From positions 1 to 15,307 of the forward strand of contig JAGGWI010000207.1 in NCBI GenBank assembly GCA_021157505.1: a DNA stretch of 15,307 nucleotides. The letters run 5' to 3'. This stretch comes from Desulfuromusa sp. Its GTDB lineage: Bacteria > Desulfobacterota > Desulfuromonadia > Desulfuromonadales > Geopsychrobacteraceae. Below are positions 6,601 through 13,085 of the stretch, one piece after another. The notes under the pieces are model-generated. The model saw nothing but the letters and a program-made list of their open reading frames with translations, was not told the origin of the DNA and searched no databases. The translations under genes were made by a program, and so were the position numbers. The number at the start of each line of letters is the position of its first letter. Position 1 is the stretch's first letter.

Positions 6601-7782
6601 CTGCGAAAATCGATACGTAACAAGATTGGCACATTGCTGATTGGGTCGACTGCTGCGGTTGGGATTGAAGATGAAGCAGGCAATGTTCTGCTGCCAATGC
6701 GGCGTAAGATCACCGAAGAGGCCTTCAGTAAGGTTCCTTTTGGCCGGATTCAAGAAATCTCGGTGACGGGTAGTAATGACACTGAAGAAAAAACCAGTAA
6801 CCTGTTGGCCCGATTGTCAGAGCGTGAGCTGCTGGTTACTGCTGTTTTTGATGACAAAATTGATAAATGCAAACGTGGTGATGACCTCCCACCGGGTGTC
6901 ATCAAAATGGTTAAGGTTTATATTGCTATAAAACGTCGGTTGCAGGTTGGTGATAAAATGGCTGGCCGGCATGGTAACAAGGGTGTTTTGTCCAGAATTC
7001 TTCCGCAGGAAGATATGCCTTACATGGAAGATGGCACTCCGGTTGAGATTGTTCTTAATCCCCTTGGTGTACCGTCACGGATGAATGTTGGGCAGATTCT
7101 TGAAACTCACCTTGGCTTGGCTGCTCGCGGTCTCGGTAATCAAATCAGAACGGTGCTTGAAGAGCAATACAGTGAAAAGGCTCTCAAAAAGCAGATCAAA
7201 GTGGCTTACAATGATAAAGAGCTCGATCACTTTATTGATGCTTTGAATGAAGAGGATCTTAAGGTGTTAGCCCGACGATTGTTTCAAGGTATTCCAATGG
7301 CCTCTCCGGTTTTTGAGGGTGTCAGTGAGAAATTGATCAAGAAAGAAATCAAGCGTGCCGGGTTTGATACCAGTGGCCAGATGACTCTTTATGATGGCAG
7401 AACGGGAGATGCGTTCAGGGAAAAAGTCACAGTTGGTATCATGTATATGCTTAAGTTGCATCACTTGGTTGATGATAAAATCCACGCCCGCTCAATTGGT
7501 CCATACAGTTTAGTCACCCAGCAACCACTTGGTGGTAAAGCGCAGTTTGGTGGACAGCGACTCGGTGAGATGGAGGTCTGGGCAATGGAAGCTTACGGTG
7601 CCGCTCATGCCCTGCAGGAATTTTTGACTGTCAAGTCGGATGATGTGGCTGGCCGAACCCGGATGTATGAAGCTATTGTTAAAGGTAAACATACCCTTGA
7701 AGCAGGCTTGCCGGAGTCGTTTAACGTATTGATTAAAGAATTACAGGCTCTTTGTCTGGATGTTGATCTGTTGGAAGAATAA
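3682..7782 (+). CDS. rpoB: DNA-directed RNA polymerase subunit beta
   Basis: Beta (1366 aa; E. coli 1342) forms one pincer and half the active site of RNA polymerase. The rifampicin cluster begins G514-S-S-Q and carries D523, H533, R536, S538 and L540, equivalent to E. coli 516, 526, 529, 531 and 533. All are of the sensitive type; T525 replaces E. coli N518. The catalytic-site lysines K1092 and K1100 lie in G-D-K-M-A-G-R-H-G-N-K-G. A proteobacterial-type insertion after about residue 225 contains two similar T-G-E-V-L modules (near 265 and 313). A second charged helical insertion follows about residue 945. The C-terminus forms the usual L-P-E-S-F-N-V-L-x-K-E-L clamp segment. AAGGAG (3671-3676) precedes the ATG. 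rpoC follows after 69 nt. Confidence 0.99.
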   Translation: MAYSFANNPLLRKHFAKVTNIIDIPNLIDIQKTSYKRFLQAELPSPERKQRGLESVFRSVFPIHDFSDTCSMEYVSYSLGAPKYDEEECHQRGMTYAAPIKVKVRLVTWDVDKDAGTQSIRDIKEQEVYFGEIPLMTENGTFIINGTERVIVSQLHRSPGVFFSHDKGKTHSSGKILFSARVIPYRGSWLDFDFDHKDLLWVRIDRRRKLPATVLLKALGYTTEELLEYYYDFEEISWDGKKYTKKVNFDLLAGTRASSDVLSATGEVLVKENRKFTRAAIRKLNDEGIESIPITAEDLVGQVVSSDIVDETTGEVLLECNGELTEAKIEELREKGINTFSTLFIDHLYVGPYLSDTLRGDKVETAEDAIIEIFRRLRPGDPPTIRTATTLFESLFFNADRYDISAVGRLKLNHKLGVDSPLELSTLTKEDVLSVVRYLVGLRDGKGTVDDIDHLGNRRVRAVGELLENQYRVGLVRMERAIKERMSLQDVDSLMPHDLINSKPVSAVVKEFFGSSQLSQFMDQTNPLSEVTHKRRLSALGPGGLTRERAGFEVRDVHPTHYGRVCPIETPEGPNIGLIASLATYARINEYGFVETPYRIVEDGQVGTEIKYFSALEEEGHAIAQANAPIDDDGVFINDLVNVRQTGEFLLLPPDQIDLMDVSPKQIVSVAAALIPFLENDDANRALMGSNMQRQAVPLLRTDAPLVGTGMERIVAHDSGNSVVARHDGVVESVDADRIVVQIDDDDIEETGAGVDIYNLHKFSRSNQNTCINQKPIVKTGDHVIRGDVIADGPSTQWGELALGQNVLVAFMPWHGYNFEDSILISEKIVQDDRYTSIHIEEFECVARDTKLGKEEITDDIPNLGEDALSYLDESGIIRIGASVKSGDILVGKITPKGETQLSPEEKLLRAIFGEKAGDVRDTSLRVPPGEEGVIIGARVFSRKGFDKDARTEQIEAREIEKLLQDREDEIRILRKSIRNKIGTLLIGSTAAVGIEDEAGNVLLPMRRKITEEAFSKVPFGRIQEISVTGSNDTEEKTSNLLARLSERELLVTAVFDDKIDKCKRGDDLPPGVIKMVKVYIAIKRRLQVGDKMAGRHGNKGVLSRILPQEDMPYMEDGTPVEIVLNPLGVPSRMNVGQILETHLGLAARGLGNQIRTVLEEQYSEKALKKQIKVAYNDKELDHFIDALNEEDLKVLARRLFQGIPMASPVFEGVSEKLIKKEIKRAGFDTSGQMTLYDGRTGDAFREKVTVGIMYMLKLHHLVDDKIHARSIGPYSLVTQQPLGGKAQFGGQRLGEMEVWAMEAYGAAHALQEFLTVKSDDVAGRTRMYEAIVKGKHTLEAGLPESFNVLIKELQALCLDVDLLEE

Positions 7783-7837
7783 TGTATGTAAGCTCCAGCG
7801 GTCATCGTCAAATTATAAATTAAAGCACTCATCCTAT

Positions 7838-7854
7838 AAGGAGAATGCGTTTTG
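7838..7854 (+). promoter_or_regulatory. Ribosome-binding site and TTG start of rpoC
   Basis: AAGGAG (7838-7843) lies 8 nt before TTG at 7852, the first in-frame start that gives the conserved E-D-I-F N-terminus. An ATG at 7845 is only 1 nt from the Shine-Dalgarno sequence, out of frame, and ends after seven codons at TAG (7866-7868). It is therefore not a credible rpoC start. No other in-frame start codon near the conserved N-terminus fits. Confidence 0.8.
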
Positions 7855-10800
7855 GAAGATATTTTTAGTCTCTTTGAGCGTCCGAAAGATCCATTGAGTT
7901 TTAACGCTATTCAATTATCGCTGGCTTCACCGGAAAAGATCCGTGAGCGTTCTTTCGGTGAAGTGAAAAAACCGGAAACCATCAATTACAGAACCTTTAA
8001 GCCTGAACGTGATGGGCTTTTTTGTGCCAAGATTTTCGGTCCAACCAAAGATTACGAATGTAATTGCGGTAAGTACAAGCGGATGAAACACCGTGGCATC
8101 GTTTGTGAAAAATGTGGTGTTGAGGTTATTCCAAGTAAGGTGCGGCGTGAGCGGTTGGGACATATTGACCTAGCCTGTCCCGTTGCTCATATCTGGTTTC
8201 TCAAGTCGTTGCCTTCACGGATTGGTGCGTTACTTGATATGACGCTTAAGGATCTGGAGAAGGTCCTTTATTTTGAAGCTTATGTGGTTCTTGATCCAGG
8301 TGAGACATCTCTGGTCAAAGGGCAATTACTTCCTGAAGATAAATACAGCGAGGCGATGGACGAATTTGCCGGACAATTTGTCGCGGGAATGGGCGCTGAA
8401 GCCGTTCGCGAATTGTTGGTTGAGCTTGACCTGGTTGAGGTTGGTGATCGACTCCGGATCGAGATGAAGGAAGCAACCAGTGAGGCTAAACGAAAAAAGA
8501 TTTCCAAGCGACTGAAAGTTATCAATTCATTTCGTCAGAGCGGCAATTTACCAGAATGGATGATTTTGGAAACGGTTCCGGTTCTACCTCCTGAATTGCG
8601 ACCTCTGGTCCCATTGGATGGTGGTCGTTTTGCAACCTCTGATCTGAACGATCTCTATCGCCGGGTTATTAATCGTAATAATCGCCTCAAGCGACTCATG
8701 GAGTTGCGTGCTCCGGAAGTTATTATTCGTAACGAGAAGAGGATGCTTCAAGAGGCTGTTGATGCTCTCTTTGACAATGGCCGGCGTGGCCGGGCAATTA
8801 CTGGTCCAAGTAAACGTCCACTGAAGTCATTGTCCGATATGCTCAAAGGTAAAGGGGGGCGTTTCCGCCAGAACCTGCTTGGCAAGCGGGTCGATTACTC
8901 TGGCCGTTCAGTTATTGTCGTCGGCCCGGAGTTGAAACTGCATCAATGTGGTTTGCCCAAAAAAATGGCACTCGAATTGTTCAAGCCGTTCATCTATCAA
9001 AAGCTGGATGAGAGGGGCCTGTCAACGACAGTTAAAAGTGCCAAGAAAATGGTAGAAAAAGAGAAATCCGAAGTTTGGGACGTCCTGGAGGAGGTGATCA
9101 AAGAGCACCCGGTTATGCTTAACCGTGCTCCAACTCTTCACCGTTTGGGCATTCAAGCCTTTGAACCGGTGTTGATTGAGGGTAAGGCGATTCAGTTGCA
9201 TCCCCTGGTGTGTACTGCTTTTAACGCTGACTTTGATGGTGACCAGATGGCTGTTCACTTGCCCCTCTCAATCGAAAGTCAGATTGAGGCGCGGGTCCTG
9301 ATGATGTCGACAAACAATATCCTCTCTCCTGCAAGTGGAAAGCCGATTATTGTCCCGTCACAGGATATGGTTCTGGGTTTGTACTATATGACCAGAGAGC
9401 GGCCATTTGTTGCTGGTACAGGAAAAGTATTCGTCTCACGGGATGAGGTGCGTATGGCTTATGATGCTGGTGAAGCTGACCTGCAGGCTGCCATCAAGGT
9501 ACGAATGTCTCCGGTTGCGGGAGCACCGGTTGAGCGTATCTCAACAACTGTAGGACGCATTCTGTTGCGTGAAGTTGTTCCTGATGCTATTGATTTTAAA
9601 CACGTTAATAAAGTTATGGGTAAGAAGCAGGTTGCCGATTTAATTGATATCAGCTTCCGTTTTGCCGGCAACAAGGAGACCGTCATTCTTGCAGATAAGC
9701 TCAAGGAGACAGGCTTCCGTTATTCGAGTTTAGCCGGTGTTTCAATCTGCCTTGATGATATGGTCATCCCGAAGACTAAGGGTGCGAGGATCAAGGTCGC
9801 TGCGAATGAAGTGAAAGATATTCAACGACAGTATACGGAGGGGTTGATAACCGATGGCGAGCGCTATAATAAGGTTATTGATATCTGGGCCAAGTGTACT
9901 GAGGATATTGCGGGGACAATGCTCGGCAATATCGCTTCTGAAAAAATAACCTCGGAAAGTGGTGAAGAGGTTGAAGTTTCGTCATTTAATGCGATCCACA
10001 TGATGGCCGATTCCGGGGCTCGGGGTAGTGCCCAGCAGATCCGTCAGTTAGCAGGAATGCGTGGTTTGATGGCTAAACCGGACGGCTCAATTATTGAGAC
10101 CCCCATCACCGCTAACTTCCGTGAGGGCTTGACGGTTCTGCAGTATTTCATCTCAACTCACGGCGCTCGTAAAGGTTTGGCTGATACAGCGTTAAAAACC
10201 GCAAACTCTGGTTATTTGACCCGGCGCCTGGTCGATGTTGCGCAGGATGCCATCATTATAGAGCAGGATTGTGACACGATCGACGGGATTGAGGTTTCAT
10301 CTCTCACTGAAGGTGGGGAAGTTATAGAGCGTGTCGGTGATCGAATTCTTGGTCGGGTTGCTCTGGATGATATTATTGATCCTGTCACCGACAAGCTGTT
10401 GGTTGATGCGAACCAGTTGATCGATGAGGAACTGGTTGCAATCATTGAAGATGCTGGAATCGAAAAAGTTAAAATACGTTCGGTTCTGACCTGTAAGAGT
10501 AAGCGCGGTATCTGTGCTTATTGTTATGGTCGCGACCTGGCGCGAGGCCACCTGGTTAACCTTGGTGAGGCTGTTGGTGTTATTGCTGCACAGTCAATTG
10601 GTGAGCCTGGTACTCAGCTCACCATGCGGACTTTCCACATTGGTGGTACCGCTTCACGGCGTGCAGAACAGACCGCCCTAGAAGCCCGCTTCGATGGCTC
10701 GCTCAAATATATCAACCTGACTACGGTTGATAATGTTGACGGCTTCCCGGTGGTCATGAATCGCAAAGGTGAAATTGCTGTGATTGATGATACTGGTCGT

Positions 10801-12006
10801 GAGCGGGAACGTTATTCAGTTGTCTATGGTGCACGCTTGACTCAACATGAAGGCGGAGCGATCAAGAGTGGTGAGACGTTGGCAGAATGGGACCCCTATA
10901 CTGTTCCAATTATTACCGAGGTAGGCGGTATTGTCCATTATGGTGATATCGCTGAGGGAGTGACAATGCAAGAGCAGGTTGACGCAGTCACTGGCCTTTC
11001 ACGTAAAGTTATCACCGAAGCTAAATCTGCCGATAAGAGACCGCGGATCACCCTGAAGGGGGAGGACGGCAAGACTGTCAAATTGCCAAATGGAGCCCTG
11101 GCCCAATATATGTTGCCAGTTGGCGCTAATATCTCGGTTGAAGAGGGTATGGAGCTTCATGGCGGTGCAATTCTTGCTAAAATTCCGCGTGAAACAACCA
11201 AGACTAAAGATATTACCGGTGGTTTGCCCCGCGTTGCCGAGCTATTTGAAGCGCGCAAACCAAAAGAACTTGCAGTTATTTCTGAAATTGATGGGGTTGT
11301 TTCCTACGGTAAGGACTCCAAAGGTAAGCGTAAGATTGTCGTCACTCCTGGAATCGGTGAGCCAGGCGAATACCTCATCCCCAAAGGAAAGCATATTTCG
11401 GTGCATGAGGGGGACTTTATCCATGCTGGCGAAGAGTTGGTCGATGGATCCAGCAACCCGCACGATATTTTGCGTGTGCTTGGTAGTAAAGAGCTTTCAA
11501 AATATCTGGTCGATGAAGTTCAAGAAGTTTACCGTTTGCAGGGGGTTAATATTAACGATAAGCATATTGAAACTATCGTGCGACAGATGCTGCGTAAAGT
11601 ACAAATCAAGGAAGTCGGCGATACTAACTTCCTGACAGAGGATCAGATTGATCGTTGGGTCTTTGAGGAGACGAATAATAAGGTTCTGGCTGCAGGTGGT
11701 GAACCTGCAATCGGTGAGCCGATTATGCTCGGGATTACCAAGGCGTCTCTCTCTACTGAGTCGTTTATCTCAGCAGCCTCTTTCCAGGAAACCACCAAGG
11801 TGCTGACACAGGCTTCAATCCAGGGTAAGAAAGATTCACTGCGCGGCCTTAAGGAAAACGTTATTATGGGCCGCTTGATACCAGCTGGTACCGGAGTTGC
11901 CAAATACCGCTCTGCCGAGCTGCTGATTCCAGAACCAGAGATCAAGCTGGAAGAACCGATTGAGATAGATGAATCGGAGACAGAGCCGTCCGTAGAGGCA
12001 GAATAA
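7852..12006 (+). CDS. rpoC: DNA-directed RNA polymerase subunit beta'
   Basis: Beta' (1384 aa; E. coli 1407) carries the catalytic magnesium site and forms the clamp. The first zinc site is C70, C72, C85 and C88. The absolutely conserved N-A-D-F-D-G-D-Q-M motif gives D460, D462 and D464, in the same numbering as E. coli. The second zinc site is C807, C881, C888 and C891. The trigger-loop stretch M925-R-T-F-H929-I-G-G is intact. A large trigger-loop insertion (about residues 937-1120), like the proteobacterial SI3, follows. The tail is acidic (about 1357-1384). The N-terminus matches Desulfuromonadia RpoC as I remember it. Translation starts at TTG. The gene ends 9 nt before a strong intrinsic terminator, so it closes the rif transcription unit. 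Confidence 0.99.
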   Translation: MEDIFSLFERPKDPLSFNAIQLSLASPEKIRERSFGEVKKPETINYRTFKPERDGLFCAKIFGPTKDYECNCGKYKRMKHRGIVCEKCGVEVIPSKVRRERLGHIDLACPVAHIWFLKSLPSRIGALLDMTLKDLEKVLYFEAYVVLDPGETSLVKGQLLPEDKYSEAMDEFAGQFVAGMGAEAVRELLVELDLVEVGDRLRIEMKEATSEAKRKKISKRLKVINSFRQSGNLPEWMILETVPVLPPELRPLVPLDGGRFATSDLNDLYRRVINRNNRLKRLMELRAPEVIIRNEKRMLQEAVDALFDNGRRGRAITGPSKRPLKSLSDMLKGKGGRFRQNLLGKRVDYSGRSVIVVGPELKLHQCGLPKKMALELFKPFIYQKLDERGLSTTVKSAKKMVEKEKSEVWDVLEEVIKEHPVMLNRAPTLHRLGIQAFEPVLIEGKAIQLHPLVCTAFNADFDGDQMAVHLPLSIESQIEARVLMMSTNNILSPASGKPIIVPSQDMVLGLYYMTRERPFVAGTGKVFVSRDEVRMAYDAGEADLQAAIKVRMSPVAGAPVERISTTVGRILLREVVPDAIDFKHVNKVMGKKQVADLIDISFRFAGNKETVILADKLKETGFRYSSLAGVSICLDDMVIPKTKGARIKVAANEVKDIQRQYTEGLITDGERYNKVIDIWAKCTEDIAGTMLGNIASEKITSESGEEVEVSSFNAIHMMADSGARGSAQQIRQLAGMRGLMAKPDGSIIETPITANFREGLTVLQYFISTHGARKGLADTALKTANSGYLTRRLVDVAQDAIIIEQDCDTIDGIEVSSLTEGGEVIERVGDRILGRVALDDIIDPVTDKLLVDANQLIDEELVAIIEDAGIEKVKIRSVLTCKSKRGICAYCYGRDLARGHLVNLGEAVGVIAAQSIGEPGTQLTMRTFHIGGTASRRAEQTALEARFDGSLKYINLTTVDNVDGFPVVMNRKGEIAVIDDTGRERERYSVVYGARLTQHEGGAIKSGETLAEWDPYTVPIITEVGGIVHYGDIAEGVTMQEQVDAVTGLSRKVITEAKSADKRPRITLKGEDGKTVKLPNGALAQYMLPVGANISVEEGMELHGGAILAKIPRETTKTKDITGGLPRVAELFEARKPKELAVISEIDGVVSYGKDSKGKRKIVVTPGIGEPGEYLIPKGKHISVHEGDFIHAGEELVDGSSNPHDILRVLGSKELSKYLVDEVQEVYRLQGVNINDKHIETIVRQMLRKVQIKEVGDTNFLTEDQIDRWVFEETNNKVLAAGGEPAIGEPIMLGITKASLSTESFISAASFQETTKVLTQASIQGKKDSLRGLKENVIMGRLIPAGTGVAKYRSAELLIPEPEIKLEEPIEIDESETEPSVEAE

Positions 12007-12015
12007 AGAGGTGCG

Positions 12016-12041
12016 AAGGCCCCAGTAACTGGGGCCTTTTT
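12016..12041 (+). terminator. Rho-independent terminator after rpoC
   Basis: AAGGCCCCAG (12016-12025) pairs perfectly with CTGGGGCCTT (12029-12038) around a TAA loop: 10 bp with a GC-rich core. Five T's (12037-12041) follow the GC part of the stem. This is a textbook intrinsic terminator, 9 nt past the rpoC stop. It is the only strong terminator in the window and separates rpoBC from rpsL-rpsG-fusA-tuf. On the other strand the stem is also preceded by A's, so it is partly symmetrical, but no minus-strand gene needs it. Confidence 0.93.
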
Positions 12042-12078
12042 CCTAGTGAAGACTAATCTGTAAATGAGAAAAAAGAGC

Positions 12079-12105
12079 TTGACAAAGATGATGGCGATTG
12101 ATAAT
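12079..12105 (+). promoter_or_regulatory. Sigma-70-type promoter of the rpsL operon
   Basis: A perfect TTGACA (12079-12084) lies in the 172-nt gap after the rpoC terminator. The best -10 is GATAAT (12100-12105), 5 of 6 consensus bases with a 15-nt spacer; TAATCT (12102-12107) at 17 nt is poorer in sequence. An A-rich tract (GAGAAAAAAGAG, 12066-12077) sits just upstream like an UP element. A GC-rich CTGCGGG (12108-12114) follows the -10, like the discriminators of stringently controlled ribosomal promoters. Transcription would start near 12112, leaving a leader of about 65 nt before rpsL. The position between terminator and operon supports the call; the short spacer lowers confidence. Confidence 0.72.
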
Positions 12106-12178
12106 CTCTGCGGGTTTTTCCCCACAGAAAGATCAGTCTTGATGACTGGAATAATGCTAAGGATTTGGGAGAATCTAG

Positions 12179-12550
12179 ATGCCAACAATTAACCAATTGA
12201 TCCGCAACGGGCGTAAAAAGAAGATTGTAAAATCGACTGCCCCTGCGCTTAAATCTTGCCCGCAGAGACGTGGTGTTTGCACTCGCGTGTATACTACGAC
12301 TCCAAAAAAACCTAATTCCGCCTTGCGGAAGGTTGCTCGGGTTCGTTTGACTAATGGGATTGTCGTGACTTCGTATATTCCTGGGGTCGGTCACAATCTA
12401 CAGGAACACTCTGTTGTTTTGATTCGTGGCGGTCGGGTTAAGGATCTGCCCGGTGTCCGTTATCATATTGTGCGTGGCACTCTCGATCTTGCTGGTGTTA
12501 AGGATCGTAGGCAGGGTCGTTCTAAATACGGCGCTAAGCGCCCGAAGTAA
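12179..12550 (+). CDS. rpsL: 30S ribosomal protein S12
   Basis: S12 (123 aa) lies at the decoding centre of the small subunit and controls tRNA selection accuracy. The streptomycin-relevant residues K43 (in T-T-T-P-K-K-P-N-S-A-L-R) and K88 (in R-G-G-R-V-K-D-L-P-G-V) are both the sensitive-type lysine. D89, the usual methylthiolation site modified by RimO, is present. The basic N- and C-terminal tails (ending A-K-R-P-K) are typical, and length matches the family. The ATG at 12179 follows GGGAGA (12167-12172). It is the first gene of the str transcription unit, downstream of the promoter at 12079-12105, and is followed by rpsG after 37 nt. Confidence 0.99.
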   Translation: MPTINQLIRNGRKKKIVKSTAPALKSCPQRRGVCTRVYTTTPKKPNSALRKVARVRLTNGIVVTSYIPGVGHNLQEHSVVLIRGGRVKDLPGVRYHIVRGTLDLAGVKDRRQGRSKYGAKRPK

Positions 12551-12558
12551 TTTAAGTA

Positions 12559-12570
12559 ACTAATATTAGT
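12559..12570 (+). repeat. 12-bp perfect palindrome in the rpsL-rpsG spacer
   Basis: ACTAATATTAGT is its own reverse complement. It is all A/T apart from the outer C and G, stands 8 nt after the rpsL stop and just before the rpsG ribosome-binding region (GAGGAAGAGGA, 12573-12583). As RNA it would form only a weak stem. In E. coli the S7 repressor binds the rpsL-rpsG spacer, but the spacer here is short (37 nt) and no homologous structure can be claimed. Confidence 0.4.
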
Positions 12571-12587
12571 CTGAGGAAGAGGACGCT

Positions 12588-13058
12588 ATGCCAAGGAGAA
12601 GAGAGGTCCCTAAGCGGATCATCTTGCCTGACCCCAAATTCGGGGATCTGCAGGTCGCCAAGTTCGTTAATAATGTCATGGTCGATGGAAAGAAAAGCAC
12701 CGCTGAACAGATTGTTTACGGCGCATTTGCTTTGGTTGCTGAGCGTTCAGGTAATGACCCTCTTGAGGTCTTCAGGACCGCTATGGAGAATGTTCGACCA
12801 GTTCTTGAGGTTAAATCACGTCGTGTCGGCGGATCAACTTACCAGGTTCCAATAGAGGTGAGTCCATCACGCCGTACTGCGCTGGCAATGCGTTGGATTG
12901 CAATCCATGCTAAGGCTCGCAGTGAGAAGACTATGCGTGAGCGCCTAGCTGGTGAATTTTTGGATGCATTTAATAATCGGGGCGCGGCTGTGAAGAAGCG
13001 CGAAGATACACACCGTATGGCAGAAGCTAATAAGGCATTTGCTCATTACCGTTGGTAG
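12588..13058 (+). CDS. rpsG: 30S ribosomal protein S7
   Basis: S7 (156 aa) is the primary assembly protein of the 30S head and contacts tRNA at the E site. The N-terminus M-P-R-R-R-E-V-P-K-R is basic. The conserved D-P-K-F and V-N-N-V-M-V-D-G-K-K-S motif follows, and then the helical core with V-R-P-x-L-E-V-K-S-R-R-V-G-G and Y-Q-V-P. The C-terminus ends F-A-H-Y-R-W, the typical 156-residue end. ATG at 12588 has GAGGA at 12579-12583. The gene is 27 nt before fusA. In E. coli S7 is the translational repressor of this operon; whether this holds here cannot be seen. Confidence 0.99.
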   Translation: MPRRREVPKRIILPDPKFGDLQVAKFVNNVMVDGKKSTAEQIVYGAFALVAERSGNDPLEVFRTAMENVRPVLEVKSRRVGGSTYQVPIEVSPSRRTALAMRWIAIHAKARSEKTMRERLAGEFLDAFNNRGAAVKKREDTHRMAEANKAFAHYRW

Positions 13059-13085
13059 TTTAGTCGTTAGGATCAGGAGTATTTT

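Noticed and set aside
6291..6713. 140-codon minus-strand open frame inside rpoB
   Set aside because: It lies wholly opposite a conserved rpoB segment, is rich in S, R and P as expected from reverse-frame reading, and has no recognisable motif.
7783..7851. Possible promoter (TATAAA at 7814-7819) between rpoB and rpoC
   Set aside because: There is no acceptable -35 box at the right distance (AGCTCC at 7791-7796), and the spacing and operon logic fit co-transcription with rpoB.
11090..11635. 181-codon plus-strand frame inside rpoC
   Set aside because: It is in an alternative frame fully within the essential rpoC coding region; the composition is not gene-like and no family is recognised.
11643..12188. 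181-codon minus-strand open frame spanning the rpoC end and the rpsL promoter region
   Set aside because: It is antisense to the conserved rpoC tail, crosses the terminator and promoter, is serine-rich low-information sequence and matches no family I know. It is a shadow frame.
12053..12394. 113-codon minus-strand frame across the rpsL promoter and 5' half
   Set aside because: It covers a promoter and the highly conserved rpsL 5' end on the other strand. It is a shadow frame.
12299..12444. Streptomycin-resistance alleles in rpsL
   Set aside because: K43 and K88 are both the normal lysine residues.
12530..12542. Hairpin GGCGC-TAA-GCGCC near the end of rpsL resembling the stop-codon hairpins
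   Set aside because: The TAA in its loop is out of frame (codons GCT-AAG); the real stop is at 12548-12550, so it is not part of the stop-codon pattern.
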